Part shown: positions 1-9,800 of the stretch, piece after piece | Numbering within the stretch: position 1 is the stretch's first letter | Layout of the letters: each line of letters starts with the position of its first letter | Source of the DNA: JALJPB01 sp963933115 | GTDB taxonomy: Bacteria; Pseudomonadota; Gammaproteobacteria; Enterobacterales; Alteromonadaceae | Assembly: GCA_963933115.1 (NCBI GenBank) | Contig: CAWVSL010000009.1 | Location: forward strand, 23,324 to 87,323 | Direction of reading: 5' to 3' | Length of the DNA stretch: 64,000 bases | Position numbers and translations under genes: made by a program | Notes under the pieces: generated by a model | The model's database searches: none | What the model was told of the DNA's origin: nothing | The model's input: only the letters and a program-made list of their open reading frames with translations

Positions 1-538
1 CGATCGAGCCCAAGTTGAAGAAGCTTATGCTGGTGATATTATTGGTTTACATAACCATGGTAGCATTCAAATCGGTGATACTTTCACCGCTGGCGAAATG
101 ATGAAATTTAGTGGCATTCCTAACTTTGCACCAGAAATGTTCCGTCGTATTCGACTACGCGATCCATTAAAAGCGAAACAGTTACAAAAAGGCTTAATAC
201 AATTATCTGAAGAAGGTGCCGTACAAGTATTCCGGCCACTGATTAACAACGATATGATCGTTGGCGCCGTCGGCGTGCTTCAATTTGAAGTTGTGGTACA
301 ACGATTAAAGTCTGAGTACAAAGTTGATGCGATTTATGAACCCATTAGTGTTGCCACCGCGAGATGGTGTACATGTGATGATGAACGAACGTTAGAACAG
401 TTCAGAAAAAAAGCAGGCGATAATTTAGCCTTAGATGGTGGCAATAATTTAACCTATATAGCACCCACTATGGTGAATTTATCCTTAGCGTTAGAACGTT
501 ATCCTGATATTGAGTTTCGTTCTACCCGAGAACACTAA
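1..538 (+). CDS. prfC: Peptide chain release factor 3, C-terminal part (5' end outside window)
   Basis: RF3 is the translational GTPase that recycles RF1/RF2 from the ribosome after peptide release. The reading frame is open from base 2, so only about 178 C-terminal residues are present; the G domain lies upstream. The visible part opens with the AYAGDIIGLHNHG strand of the domain II beta-barrel, continues through IQIGDTF and FAPEMFRRIRLRDPLKAKQL, and ends in the RF3 C-terminal domain (GVLQFEVVVQRLKSEY, then FRSTREH). This matches the gammaproteobacterial family closely. A short GC hairpin follows the stop. It is the first gene of the window and is followed by argS on the same strand. Confidence 0.95.
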   Translation, partial: DRAQVEEAYAGDIIGLHNHGSIQIGDTFTAGEMMKFSGIPNFAPEMFRRIRLRDPLKAKQLQKGLIQLSEEGAVQVFRPLINNDMIVGAVGVLQFEVVVQRLKSEYKVDAIYEPISVATARWCTCDDERTLEQFRKKAGDNLALDGGNNLTYIAPTMVNLSLALERYPDIEFRSTREH

Positions 539-542
539 TTTT

Positions 543-561
543 AATGCCCATAGGGCTTTTT
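543..561 (+). terminator. Short GC hairpin plus T run after prfC
   Basis: GCCC-ATA-GGGC followed by TTTTT lies 5 bases after the prfC stop. The stem is only four pairs with a three-base loop, so it is a weak intrinsic terminator at best. Position and polarity fit the end of prfC. Confidence 0.4.
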
Positions 562-641
562 ACCTAAGCAGCATTAATAAAACTGACATTGAATTAGCAG
601 CACAGTAATAATTTCTATTAAGAAATAACCAAGAGATTGAA

Positions 642-2381
642 ATGAATATTAAACAGATTTTAAGTGACAAAGTAAGTGCAGCTATGGTTGCTGCAGGTTT
701 ACCCGAAGGGACTAACCCTGCAGTTAGCCTTGCTACCCGCACAGGTTTTGGCGATTACCAGGCCAACGGTGTCATGGGCGCAGCTAAAAAACTTAAAACT
801 AACCCAAGAGAATTAGCAACTAAAGTAGTTGATAATCTACAGTTAGCCGGTATTGCTAGCCATGTTGAACTTGCTGGCCCTGGTTTTATTAATATTCATT
901 TAAATGAACAATGGTTGAGTAGCCAACTTAATAACATTACCAATGATGCCCGTATTGGCGTCTCTCAACGTGAAACACCTCAAACCGTTGTCGTTGATTA
1001 TTCAGCGCCCAACCTAGCAAAAGAAATGCATGTAGGTCATCTGCGTTCAACCATTATTGGTGATGCCGTTGTCCGAGCACTTGAATTTAGAGGTGATAAG
1101 GTTATTCGTCAAAATCACATGGGTGATTGGGGCACACAATTTGGTATGTTAATCGCGCATTTAAGCGATAAACTTGCCAGTGATGAAGTGGCTGAAACAG
1201 CGCTAAGTGATTTAGAAAATTTTTATCGTGAAGCTAAAATTCGTTTCGATAATGAAGAAGGCTTTGCTGATAGAGCCCGTGCCGACGTAGTAAAACTACA
1301 AAGTGGTGATGCAGATTCTGCTAAATTATGGCAGCAGTTTATTGATATTTCGATCACCCACAGTGAAGAGATTTATCAAAAACTCAATGTATCACTCACT
1401 CGCAACGATATTATGGGTGAAAGTGCTTACAATACCGATTTATCAAACGTGATTGATGAGTTAATGGCTAAAGAAATTGCTGTTGAAGATCAAGGCGCAA
1501 AAGTTGTTTTTATTGACGAAATGGCCAATAAAGAGGGTGAGCCTTCGGTATTTATCGTTCAAAAATCAGGTGGTGGTTTTTTATATGCCACCACTGACTT
1601 ATCGGCATGTCGCTATCGTAGTAATGAATTAAAGGCCGATCGCATCATTATATTTACCGATGCTCGTCAATCGTTACACTTTAAACAAGTAGAGGTTGTT
1701 TCACGTAATGCTGGTTTTTTGCCTGACAATGTTGCTTATCAGCACTGTCCTTTTGGCATGATGATGGGTAATGATGGCAAACCTTTTAAAACCCGTACCG
1801 GTGGCACCATTAAATTAGCCGCATTACTCGATGAAGCCATTATTAGAGCTAGTGATGTTATTCGCGAAAAAAACCCTGATTACAACGAAGAAAAATTGGC
1901 AGAGATTGCCAGCAAAGTTGGTATTGGTGCTGTTAAGTTTGCTGACTTATCAAAAAACAGAACGAGTGACTACATTTTCAATTGGAAAACCATGTTGAGC
2001 TTTGAGGGCGCTACTGCCCCTTATTTACAATATGCTTATTCACGCATTCAATCGATATCTAGCAAAGCGCTTGTTGATGAATCAGCGGTAAAAGCAATAA
2101 TAAAAATTATTGAACCACAAGAAAAAGCCTTAGCCTTAAAGATATTGCAACTTGAAGATGTCATTGATGCGGTCATCAGTGAATGTACACCCAACCTGTT
2201 ATGTAATTATCTTTATGAATTAGCGAGCCTTTATATGAGCTTTTATGAAGCCTGTCCTATTCTTAAAGAAGGGATTGACGTGGAAGTAAAAAATTCACGT
2301 TTGGCGTTAGGGCAAATAATTGCTAAGACCTTAAAACAAGGCTTGGATGTATTAGGCATTGAGGTTATGGACCGTATGTAG
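642..2381 (+). CDS. argS: Arginyl-tRNA synthetase
   Basis: This class I aminoacyl-tRNA synthetase charges tRNA-Arg in the cytoplasm. The 579 residues match the usual length. The N-terminal Add-1 domain, which recognises the tRNA D-loop, is followed by the HIGH-type motif HVGHLRST at 130-137, then the catalytic core with GDWGTQFGMLIAHL. The loop GNDGKPFKTRTGGTIKL sits where many ArgS enzymes lack a canonical KMSK. The all-alpha anticodon-binding domain has the family landmark PYLQYAYSRI. The protein ends in VMDRM, close to the usual gammaproteobacterial terminus. The ATG at 642 follows AAGAGATTGAA. No nearby gene suggests specialised regulation. Confidence 0.97.
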   Translation: MNIKQILSDKVSAAMVAAGLPEGTNPAVSLATRTGFGDYQANGVMGAAKKLKTNPRELATKVVDNLQLAGIASHVELAGPGFINIHLNEQWLSSQLNNITNDARIGVSQRETPQTVVVDYSAPNLAKEMHVGHLRSTIIGDAVVRALEFRGDKVIRQNHMGDWGTQFGMLIAHLSDKLASDEVAETALSDLENFYREAKIRFDNEEGFADRARADVVKLQSGDADSAKLWQQFIDISITHSEEIYQKLNVSLTRNDIMGESAYNTDLSNVIDELMAKEIAVEDQGAKVVFIDEMANKEGEPSVFIVQKSGGGFLYATTDLSACRYRSNELKADRIIIFTDARQSLHFKQVEVVSRNAGFLPDNVAYQHCPFGMMMGNDGKPFKTRTGGTIKLAALLDEAIIRASDVIREKNPDYNEEKLAEIASKVGIGAVKFADLSKNRTSDYIFNWKTMLSFEGATAPYLQYAYSRIQSISSKALVDESAVKAIIKIIEPQEKALALKILQLEDVIDAVISECTPNLLCNYLYELASLYMSFYEACPILKEGIDVEVKNSRLALGQIIAKTLKQGLDVLGIEVMDRM

Positions 2382-2407
2382 AACCTCTACATAGCTTTTT
2401 ACTCAGG

Positions 2408-2447
2408 CCACTGCCAACTGATTTTCATCAGTAGTGGTTTGGGTTTT
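2408..2447 (+). terminator. Hairpin after argS, possible terminator
   Basis: CCACT and CTGAT (2408-2422) pair with ATCAG and AGTGG (2427-2437) around a TTTC loop, with a small asymmetric internal loop. The sequence then reads TTTGGGTTTT. Placement 27 bases after the argS stop fits termination, but the T tract is interrupted. Confidence 0.4.
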
Positions 2448-2474
2448 GTCTAAATATCTCGAGAAGGAGGCTTA

Positions 2475-3290
2475 ATGAATTTTACTGATAGTCATTGCCA
2501 TTTAGACTTTGATGCGTTTTCCAACGAGCGTCCTCAACTAATAAGTCAATGTGCAAGTGCAAATATCCACCAAATCATTATCCCTGCTACCCATCCAGCT
2601 AATTGGCAAACAGTGCTCAATTTAGCGAGCAAAGAAAACTATCACGGCTGTAATCTATTTGCTTGTTTAGGTATTCATCCTTGGTTTTTAGAAGGTTTAA
2701 CGATCGCGCATCTTGATGATTTAGCTCGCGCTGTTGAGCAAAGCACAGGGCCGAGTATTGAAAATAAAAGTAAAAAAATCATTGCCATTGGCGAAGCAGG
2801 AATAGATGGCGGTATTGCTAAACAGCAGGATAACCTTAACCAGCAAATCATGTTCTTTAATTATCAATTAGCGCTTGCTAAGCAATATCAATTACCTGTG
2901 ATTGTCCATCATCGTCAATCTCATCACTATATTATTCCATTACTTAAAAAGGCAAAATTAACAGCGGGTGGCGTAATACATGCTTTTTCAGGCAGTTACC
3001 AGCAGGCAAAAGAATATATTGATTTAGGCTTTAAACTAGGGGTGGGTGGGACGATCACATACCCAAGAGCGAAAAAAACTATTAATACAATCAGCCGCTT
3101 ACCATTATCAAGTTTAGTTTTAGAAACGGATGCGCCATCAATGCCGTTATACGGCAAACAAGGAAAAATAAATTCACCATTGGCATTAATCGCTGTATTT
3201 GAAACATTGGTTGAAATACGCAAAGAAGAAAGAGAAATAATTGCTCAGCAAGTAGAGGCTAATGTCAGTCAGCTATTTCATTTACCTTAA
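2475..3290 (+). CDS. TatD-family metal-dependent hydrolase (YjjV-like deoxyribonuclease)
   Basis: A TIM-barrel amidohydrolase-superfamily protein of the TatD family, whose members are metal-dependent 3'-5' DNases. Metal-site motifs are in order: DSHCHLD at 5-11 (H7, H9), GEAGID with E107, HHR near 145, a VIHAFSG strand at 168-173, and ETDAPS with D219. The sequence looks closer to E. coli YjjV than to TatD or YcfH, for example in DLGFKLGVGGTITYPRAKK. The 271-residue length is normal. The start is well set by AAGGAGG at 2464-2470, an unusually complete Shine-Dalgarno for this window. The gene is convergent with the Smp-like gene, only 16 bases away. Confidence 0.88.
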   Translation: MNFTDSHCHLDFDAFSNERPQLISQCASANIHQIIIPATHPANWQTVLNLASKENYHGCNLFACLGIHPWFLEGLTIAHLDDLARAVEQSTGPSIENKSKKIIAIGEAGIDGGIAKQQDNLNQQIMFFNYQLALAKQYQLPVIVHHRQSHHYIIPLLKKAKLTAGGVIHAFSGSYQQAKEYIDLGFKLGVGGTITYPRAKKTINTISRLPLSSLVLETDAPSMPLYGKQGKINSPLALIAVFETLVEIRKEEREIIAQQVEANVSQLFHLP

Positions 3291-3306
3291 CTATTTAGCT
3301 TACCCT

Positions 3307-3930
3307 TTAACTTTTTTTTTGTGGAATGCGATAACCCTGTCGACTAAAACGATTAAAACCTCGAGTTAAAAGAAAACCAACTAAACCCGCTAAAACCAAC
3401 ATTAACCGTAACAATTGCTGACGTTGATTACTGGCTTCATTAAGCGCTTCACTCAACTGGCCTTTTTCGATAGTAAATCGCAAGTAGCCTAATAAATTAT
3501 CTGATCTAATTTCTTGCACAAAAGGGACAAACTTAGCACTACTATTGCCTTTATAAGGCGAAATACCGTAGAGATCATTAATGGAATCAGATTCGAAGTT
3601 TTCTGATGAAGAAAAAAATAACACTTGGCCTGTGTCATCGTATAAATGCACCGACTTAACAAATTTCATTTTAGCGAGTTCATCAACCGTTTGTTGAATT
3701 AATTCATTTTCAGAATTATCCATCAGAATTTGTAAACCACTGCTCGCTTGATTGAGATATTGATTACTAACATCATTAAAATGATCAGTAATTAACGCTC
3801 TATCATTAACGCCACCTGCTATCCACATATTCATTAGTAAAATAATAAAGACAATCGCTATAGCTAATTGCATTATTTTATTATAAATGGATGATGTTTT
3901 AAGGTATAAAGAGGTTTCAGATTGCTTCAT
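3307..3930 (-). CDS. Smp/YtjB-like inner-membrane protein
   Basis: A 207-residue protein with one N-terminal membrane segment (about residues 15-35, IMQLAIAIVFIILLMNMWIAG), an extracytoplasmic region of about 130 residues (VHLYDDTGQVLFFS, LGYLRFTIEKGQL), and a second membrane segment near the C-terminus (LRLMLVLAGLVGFLLTRG). This matches the layout and conserved strands of E. coli YtjB/Smp, a poorly understood membrane protein that is also divergent from serB. I chose the ATG at 3930 rather than the upstream in-frame start. The extra 34 residues would precede a normal family N-terminus, and AAAGTG lies just before this ATG. The exact role is not established. Confidence 0.78.
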   Translation of the reverse strand: MKQSETSLYLKTSSIYNKIMQLAIAIVFIILLMNMWIAGGVNDRALITDHFNDVSNQYLNQASSGLQILMDNSENELIQQTVDELAKMKFVKSVHLYDDTGQVLFFSSSENFESDSINDLYGISPYKGNSSAKFVPFVQEIRSDNLLGYLRFTIEKGQLSEALNEASNQRQQLLRLMLVLAGLVGFLLTRGFNRFSRQGYRIPQKKS

Positions 3931-4051
3931 AAACACTTTATAATATCGTAAAAATGATATTATACTATAGATTGCTTGAAATGTGTGATGAGTAAATTGT
4001 TGCTTTAATTCACTTATCAATACTAAATACAACTAAGAACAGAGGCTTACA

Positions 4052-5125
4052 TTGTCAATTTCAGTTCAGACTTTACCTATTGAAAATAATGAAAATCAAT
4101 CTATTGAATTTTTTATCACTAGTAAACAAGCAACCAACAGCTTACCTAGTTTATGCCAACTTACCCCATCAAAAATAATTATTTCTCCTGATGTTTTATT
4201 GACAGATGAAATTAAGCCAAGCATTGAAGTTATTTCAAATATATCGTTCACTTATAATGAAGCTCAGCCTGAATTAGTGGTATTTAGTGATATTTCTTAC
4301 TCTTTGTTACTAGCGCTAATCAAAAAGTGTCAATTATCTGTAGTGGCTCTAAATGCGGTTAACCACAGAAATAATTTAATCAGTTATCGTTTTTCTGTAA
4401 TGAGCGATAGCGTAAAAAAATCTACACAGCTTGTCGCCCAGTTTGCTTTAGAGCACAAAATTGAGGCCGCTTTATTAGTTAATACCCCGCAATTAGATAT
4501 TCCAGGTTTACTGGTTATGGACATGGATTCCACCACCATTGAAATTGAATGTATTGATGAAATAGCAATTTTAGCGGGTGTTGGTGAACAAGTGGCAGCG
4601 GTCACTGAGCTCGCTATGCAAGGACAACTCGATTTTGCTCAAAGTTTACATCAAAGAGTAGCCGCGCTTGAAGGCGCACCAGAAAGCATACTCGAAGAAG
4701 TCGCTAGAGACATACCGCTTATGTCTGGCCTTAAAACGTTAATTAAACAATTGAAGCACTATCATTGGCGTATTGCGATTGCTTCAGGTGGTTTTACTTA
4801 TTTTGCTGATCATTTGGAAAAGTCACTGGGATTGGATGCGAGTTTTGCTAATCAGTTAGAAATTAAGGAAGGTAAATTAACCGGCAAAATTTTAGGTGAT
4901 GTTTTTGATGCCAAGGCTAAAGCAGATTCTCTAGCGATACTGAGCGAAAAGTATACTATAGCAAAAGAGCAAACAGTTGCCATGGGTGATGGAGCAAATG
5001 ATTTAGTCATGATGGCCGCGGCCCATTTAGGGGTTGCTTTTCATGCAAAACCTATTGTACTTGCCCAAGCCGATGTCAGTATTAACCATAGTGGCTTAGA
5101 TTGTTTATTGCATTGGCTAAAATAA
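4052..5125 (+). CDS. serB: Phosphoserine phosphatase
   Basis: SerB hydrolyses O-phosphoserine to serine, the last step of serine biosynthesis. The HAD-superfamily core is clear: nucleophile motif DMDST at 157-161, the following IECIDEIA, motif II IASGG, and the metal-binding GDGANDL near residue 312. The N-terminal 130 residues form the less conserved region seen in long gammaproteobacterial SerB. At 357 residues the protein is longer than E. coli SerB (322). The start is TTG: no ATG occurs in frame until residue 117, inside conserved sequence, and AGAGG lies 6 bases before the TTG. The gene is divergent from the Smp-like gene, as in E. coli. Confidence 0.95.
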   Translation: MSISVQTLPIENNENQSIEFFITSKQATNSLPSLCQLTPSKIIISPDVLLTDEIKPSIEVISNISFTYNEAQPELVVFSDISYSLLLALIKKCQLSVVALNAVNHRNNLISYRFSVMSDSVKKSTQLVAQFALEHKIEAALLVNTPQLDIPGLLVMDMDSTTIEIECIDEIAILAGVGEQVAAVTELAMQGQLDFAQSLHQRVAALEGAPESILEEVARDIPLMSGLKTLIKQLKHYHWRIAIASGGFTYFADHLEKSLGLDASFANQLEIKEGKLTGKILGDVFDAKAKADSLAILSEKYTIAKEQTVAMGDGANDLVMMAAAHLGVAFHAKPIVLAQADVSINHSGLDCLLHWLK

Positions 5126-5305
5126 CAAAAGGTAGGCAGGTTTATTAAGAAAACCTGATTACCATTTAAAATAACTTGGTCACAAGCTAACTATTTCATT
5201 AATAAATCAATGTGCTTTCCTAACATGGTTCAAAATAAATATTAATGGAATTATTTAAAGTAATCACCTTTTAACAGTTAGTTGAAATTTTATAAAGGAA
5301 ACCAA

Positions 5306-6694
5306 ATGGCAAAGCCATCAAAATTAGAATTTGTCTGTACAGATTGTGGCATGAATTACCCACGTTGGCAGGGACAGTGTCGATGTGGGGCATGGAATAC
5401 GTTGGCTGAAATGCGAATTTCAAATAATCCCATTAAAAAATCAGCTGGTCGGGCTGCATCCTCAGCTGGATATGCTGGTGGAGTAAGTGGTGGTTCCAAA
5501 AAAATTCATGAAATACATACCACTGAATCAGAAAAAAAAATAACAGGCATAGGCGAACTTGACCGCGTTTTATGTGGTGGCATTACTACTGGCTCGGTTA
5601 ATATTATTTCAGGGGACCCTGGTGCCGGCAAAACCACCCTGCTTTCAGACCTTGTCGCCCGTATGTCTAAAACAACCACTGCACTATACTGCACGGCTGA
5701 AGAGTCACTCTCTCAATTTAAAAACAGGGTAGATCGCTTAAAACTTGACTACAACCAAGAGTCACTTTATTTGTTGTCAGAAACAAGTGTTGAGGCAATC
5801 ATTGAAGAGCTGGATACGCATCAAATAAAGTTTGCTGTTATTGATTCTATTCAAGCGGTTGTTACAGAAAATGCCAATGGTAGCCCAGGTTCGCCCTCTC
5901 AAGTTAAGAGTGCTGCCCAGTCTTTAACGCAATATTGTAAACAAAACGATGTCACTATGTTCATTATTGCGCACGTTAATAAAAACAATGAAATAGCAGG
6001 CCCCCAAACCTTGGTTCATATTGTTGATGCCTTGCTCCATATAGATACTAATGATGGACAGATACGGACGTTAAGAGCCAATAAAAATCGTTTTGGTGAT
6101 ATTGATACGGTTGGTATTTTTAAGATGAACGAACGGGGCATGATCAGTGTAGACAACCCCAGCGAAATATTTTTATCTGGCTCCACCACCCAATCGCCAG
6201 GCTCGGCAATCACTTGTATTCGAAAAGGTAACAGAAATTTATTGTTAGAAATACAGTGTTTAACCACAGAAACCGAAGCAGAATTCCCACAAAGAGTTTG
6301 TGTTGGCTTAAATATGAACCGCATTAAAATGTTAACAGGCATTTTACGAAAACATACAAAAACAAAAATCTACCACGACACTTTTTTCAATATTATTGGC
6401 GGATTGAAAATAGACGAATCAGAAACCTGCATTGATTTGGCATTGGTTACCGCTATGCTTAGTAGCCTCAACGACTTTATTATTCCAAGAGAAACTTGCA
6501 TTATGGGCGAGTTAAGTTTAAATGGTGATGTAAGGCCAATAGACAGTGGAGTGCCTAGGGTTAAAGAAGCGGCGCAACATGGTTTTAATCAAATATTTAT
6601 CCCATATCGTAATTATCATAAATCTATGGAAGGCTTAGGGGCAAAAATTGTCCCTATTAAAACGATTCATGAATTGATTGAATTGATCAAGTAA
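5306..6694 (+). CDS. radA: RadA/Sms-family DNA repair ATPase, divergent
   Basis: RadA is a RecA-like helicase that promotes branch migration in recombinational repair. In order: an N-terminal zinc finger, Walker A GDPGAGKTT at 103-111, Walker B FAVIDSIQ at 176-183, the RadA signature KNRFG at 260-264, and a C-terminal Lon-protease-like domain. The 462 residues match the family. I chose ATG 5306 over the upstream TTG because of AAAGGAA and the MAK start. Oddities: the second zinc knuckle reads CRC (C25, C27) instead of CxxC. The usually near-invariant block after the HV strand reads HVNKNNEIAGPQTLVH, where most members read like HVTKxGxxAGPxxLEH. Placement after serB is normal for radA. Confidence 0.9.
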   Translation: MAKPSKLEFVCTDCGMNYPRWQGQCRCGAWNTLAEMRISNNPIKKSAGRAASSAGYAGGVSGGSKKIHEIHTTESEKKITGIGELDRVLCGGITTGSVNIISGDPGAGKTTLLSDLVARMSKTTTALYCTAEESLSQFKNRVDRLKLDYNQESLYLLSETSVEAIIEELDTHQIKFAVIDSIQAVVTENANGSPGSPSQVKSAAQSLTQYCKQNDVTMFIIAHVNKNNEIAGPQTLVHIVDALLHIDTNDGQIRTLRANKNRFGDIDTVGIFKMNERGMISVDNPSEIFLSGSTTQSPGSAITCIRKGNRNLLLEIQCLTTETEAEFPQRVCVGLNMNRIKMLTGILRKHTKTKIYHDTFFNIIGGLKIDESETCIDLALVTAMLSSLNDFIIPRETCIMGELSLNGDVRPIDSGVPRVKEAAQHGFNQIFIPYRNYHKSMEGLGAKIVPIKTIHELIELIK

Positions 6695-6810
6695 TTGACA
6701 GCCAAGCTGAATAAACAAAAAGTAATTAATGATGATATACACTAAATATTACTGTTCTCCTTTTATTAATATTTTGTCGAACCGTAATCAATAACCTTAT
6801 TCTGATGTAA

Positions 6811-6846
6811 AAAAAGGCTAGTGATATTCAATTCACTAGCCTTTTT
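6811..6846. terminator. Bidirectional terminator between radA and metH
   Basis: AAAAAGGCTAGTGA (6811-6824) pairs perfectly with TCACTAGCCTTTTT (6833-6846) around an 8-base loop. A and T runs flank both arms, so it can terminate radA on the plus strand and metH on the minus strand, which converge here. Confidence 0.88.
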
Positions 6847-6867
6847 GGTCATTGAAAATTTATGAGC

Positions 6868-9800
6868 CTATTCTGGCTCATAATCCAAGTTAGCAGATAA
6901 CCAGCGTTCTGCTTGAGGTAATGTCATCTCTTTTCGAGCCGCATAATCAATCAGTTGATCTTTAGCTAACTTTGCTACGGCAAAATACTTGGCATCAGGG
7001 TGAGCAAAATACCAGCCACTGACCGCAGCACTTGGCCACATCGCAAAACTTGAGGTTAGTTCCATACCAATATTTTCATCAACCTTAAGCAGTTTCCATA
7101 GTAGTCCTTTTTCGGTATGTTCAGGACAAGCTGGATAACCAGGTGCTGGACGAATACCTTGATATTGCTCACGAATTAACGCTTCATTGTCTAGGCTTTC
7201 ATTCTTAGCAAAGCCCCAATATTCACAACGGATTTTCTGATGTAAGTATTCTGCACTCGCTTCCGCTAATCTATCAGTAACCGCTTTGACTAAAATACTG
7301 TTATAGGCATCGTGATCAGCATCGAATAGTTTAACTAATTTATCTGCACCAAAACCTGCTGAAACAGCAAAAGCACCAATGTAATCATCAATACCTGAGC
7401 CTTTGGGTGCAACATAATCAGCCAAACATCGATTATACTGGCCCGCTGGTTTTTTACTTTGTTGGCGAAGTTGATGCAGTGTCATTAATAACTCATCACG
7501 GTCTTCATCACCCGTTTGACCATCACAGGCATAAACTTCTATATCATCGTCGGTTCGGGCAGCAGGAAATAAACCAAAAACAGCTTTTGCGCTAATTTTT
7601 TTATTATTAATAATATCATCGAGCATATCATTGGCATCTTTAAATAAGCTAGTGGCCTCTGTACCAATTAATTCGTGCTCTAAAATTTTGGGGTATTTAC
7701 CTGATAATTGCCAAGTCATAAAAAATGGCGTCCAGTCGATGTATTTTCTTACCTCGTTTAAATCCAATTCATCAAGCACCGTAACACCTAATTTATCAGG
7801 TTTGGTTGGCTGATAATGTTCAAAACTTAACGGCGTAGCATTTTCTCTGGCTTGCTCTAATGAAATTAACGTAGAGCGTGGACCTTTCTTATAATGGCGT
7901 TCCCGAACTCTTACATACTCATCTTTGGTTTTAGCAACAAAGTCACTTCTATTTTCATCGGACAATAAATTACTAACCACAGACACTGAACGCGAGGCAT
8001 TAGAAACATAAACAACGGGGTGTTCATATTGAGGTTCAATTTTGACGGCCGTATGAGCTTTAGAAGTCGTCGCGCCACCAATCATGAGTGGCAAAGTAAA
8101 GTTTTGTCGTTTCATCTCTTTAGCCACATGTACCATTTCATCAAGTGACGGGGTGATTAAACCAGACAGGCCAATAATATCGACCTTTTTCTCTTTGGCA
8201 ACACGCAAAATATCTTCGCAAGAAACCATCACGCCAAGATCAATGATTTCATAGTTATTACATTGCAACACTACGCCAACAATATTTTTACCAATATCAT
8301 GAACATCACCTTTAACGGTCGCTAATAAAATTTTACCGTTTGATTTTATTTCTGTTTTTTCAGCTTCAATAAAAGGGTTTAAATGAGCCACGGCTTGTTT
8401 CATTACCCGCGCAGATTTAACCACTTGCGGCAAAAACATTTCTCCAGCACCAAATAAGTCACCAACGGTATTCATACCGTCCATGAGTGGTCCTTCAATG
8501 ACATCTAAGGGACGAACAGCAATAAGCCTTGCTGCTTCAGTATCTTCAACAATAAACTCATTAATACCTTTAACCAACGCATAGGATAAACGTTCATTGA
8601 TGGGTAATTCACGCCAAGTTAAATCAGTTTTTGAATTTTTAGTGCCCCCTTGCCCTCGATATTCTTCAGCAACTTCTAATAACCGCTCGGTTGCTCCGTC
8701 GTCACTATTTTGAATAACATCTTCTACTGCTAATCGAAGGTTATCGGCAATACTAGAATAAATAGCCAATTGCCCTGCGTTGACAATCCCCATATCCATA
8801 CCATTTTTTATCGCATGATATAAAAACACCGCGTGGATCGCTTCGCGCACAGGATTATTGCCACGAAATGAGAAAGAAACATTCGAGACGCCACCAGAGA
8901 TCATCGCATAAGGTAGATTTTTTTTGATATCACCTACCGCTTCAATAAAATCAACGGCGTAATTATTATGTTCCTCTATGCCGGTAGCTACAGCAAAGAT
9001 ATTAGGGTCAAAAATAATATCTTCTGCTGGGTAACCAATTTCATCAACTAGAATGGTGTAGGCACGTTTACATATCTGATATTTACGGACACGGGTGTCG
9101 GCTTGACCATCTTCATCAAAGGCCATAACAATTACGGCAGCGCCATATCGGCGAAGAAGTTCAGCTTGATACCTAAAGTTATCTTCACCCTCTTTTAAGC
9201 TTATTGAGTTAACAATACCTTTACCTTGAATACATTTTAAACCTTCTTCTAAAATATCCCATTTAGAGGAGTCGATCATAATTGGTACTTTAGAAATATC
9301 AGGCTCACCGGCAATCAGATTCAAAAAGCGAATCATTGCCGCTTTGGAATCAAGCATACCTTCATCCATGTTGATATCAATAATTTGGGCGCCATTCTCA
9401 ACTTGTTGCAAAGCTACCGCTATAGCTTGGTCGTAATTTTCTTCCGTAATTAAACGTTTAAATACAGCTGAACCCGTAACGTTAGTCCGTTCTCCCACAT
9501 TAACAAATAAACTATCACTATCAATCGTTAATGCTTCTAAACCCGATAATCGGCAAGCAATTTTTCGCGGTGTTACCTGACGAGGAGCAATATGAGCAAC
9601 ACTGTCTGCCATACCTTTAATATGGTCTGGCGTGGTGCCACAACAACCACCAATAATATTTAAAAAACCTGAATCTGCCCATTCGCTAACATGAGTATTC
9701 ATATCATCAACAGTGAAATCATATTCACCAAAGGCATTGGGTAAACCTGCATTAGGATGCGCAGAAACAGCGGCATCAGAAATACGGCTCAATTCTTCAA

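Noticed and set aside
5137..5158. CAGGTTT/AAACCTG hairpin after serB as a terminator
   Set aside because: Seven-bp stem without a T tract on either side; not convincing.
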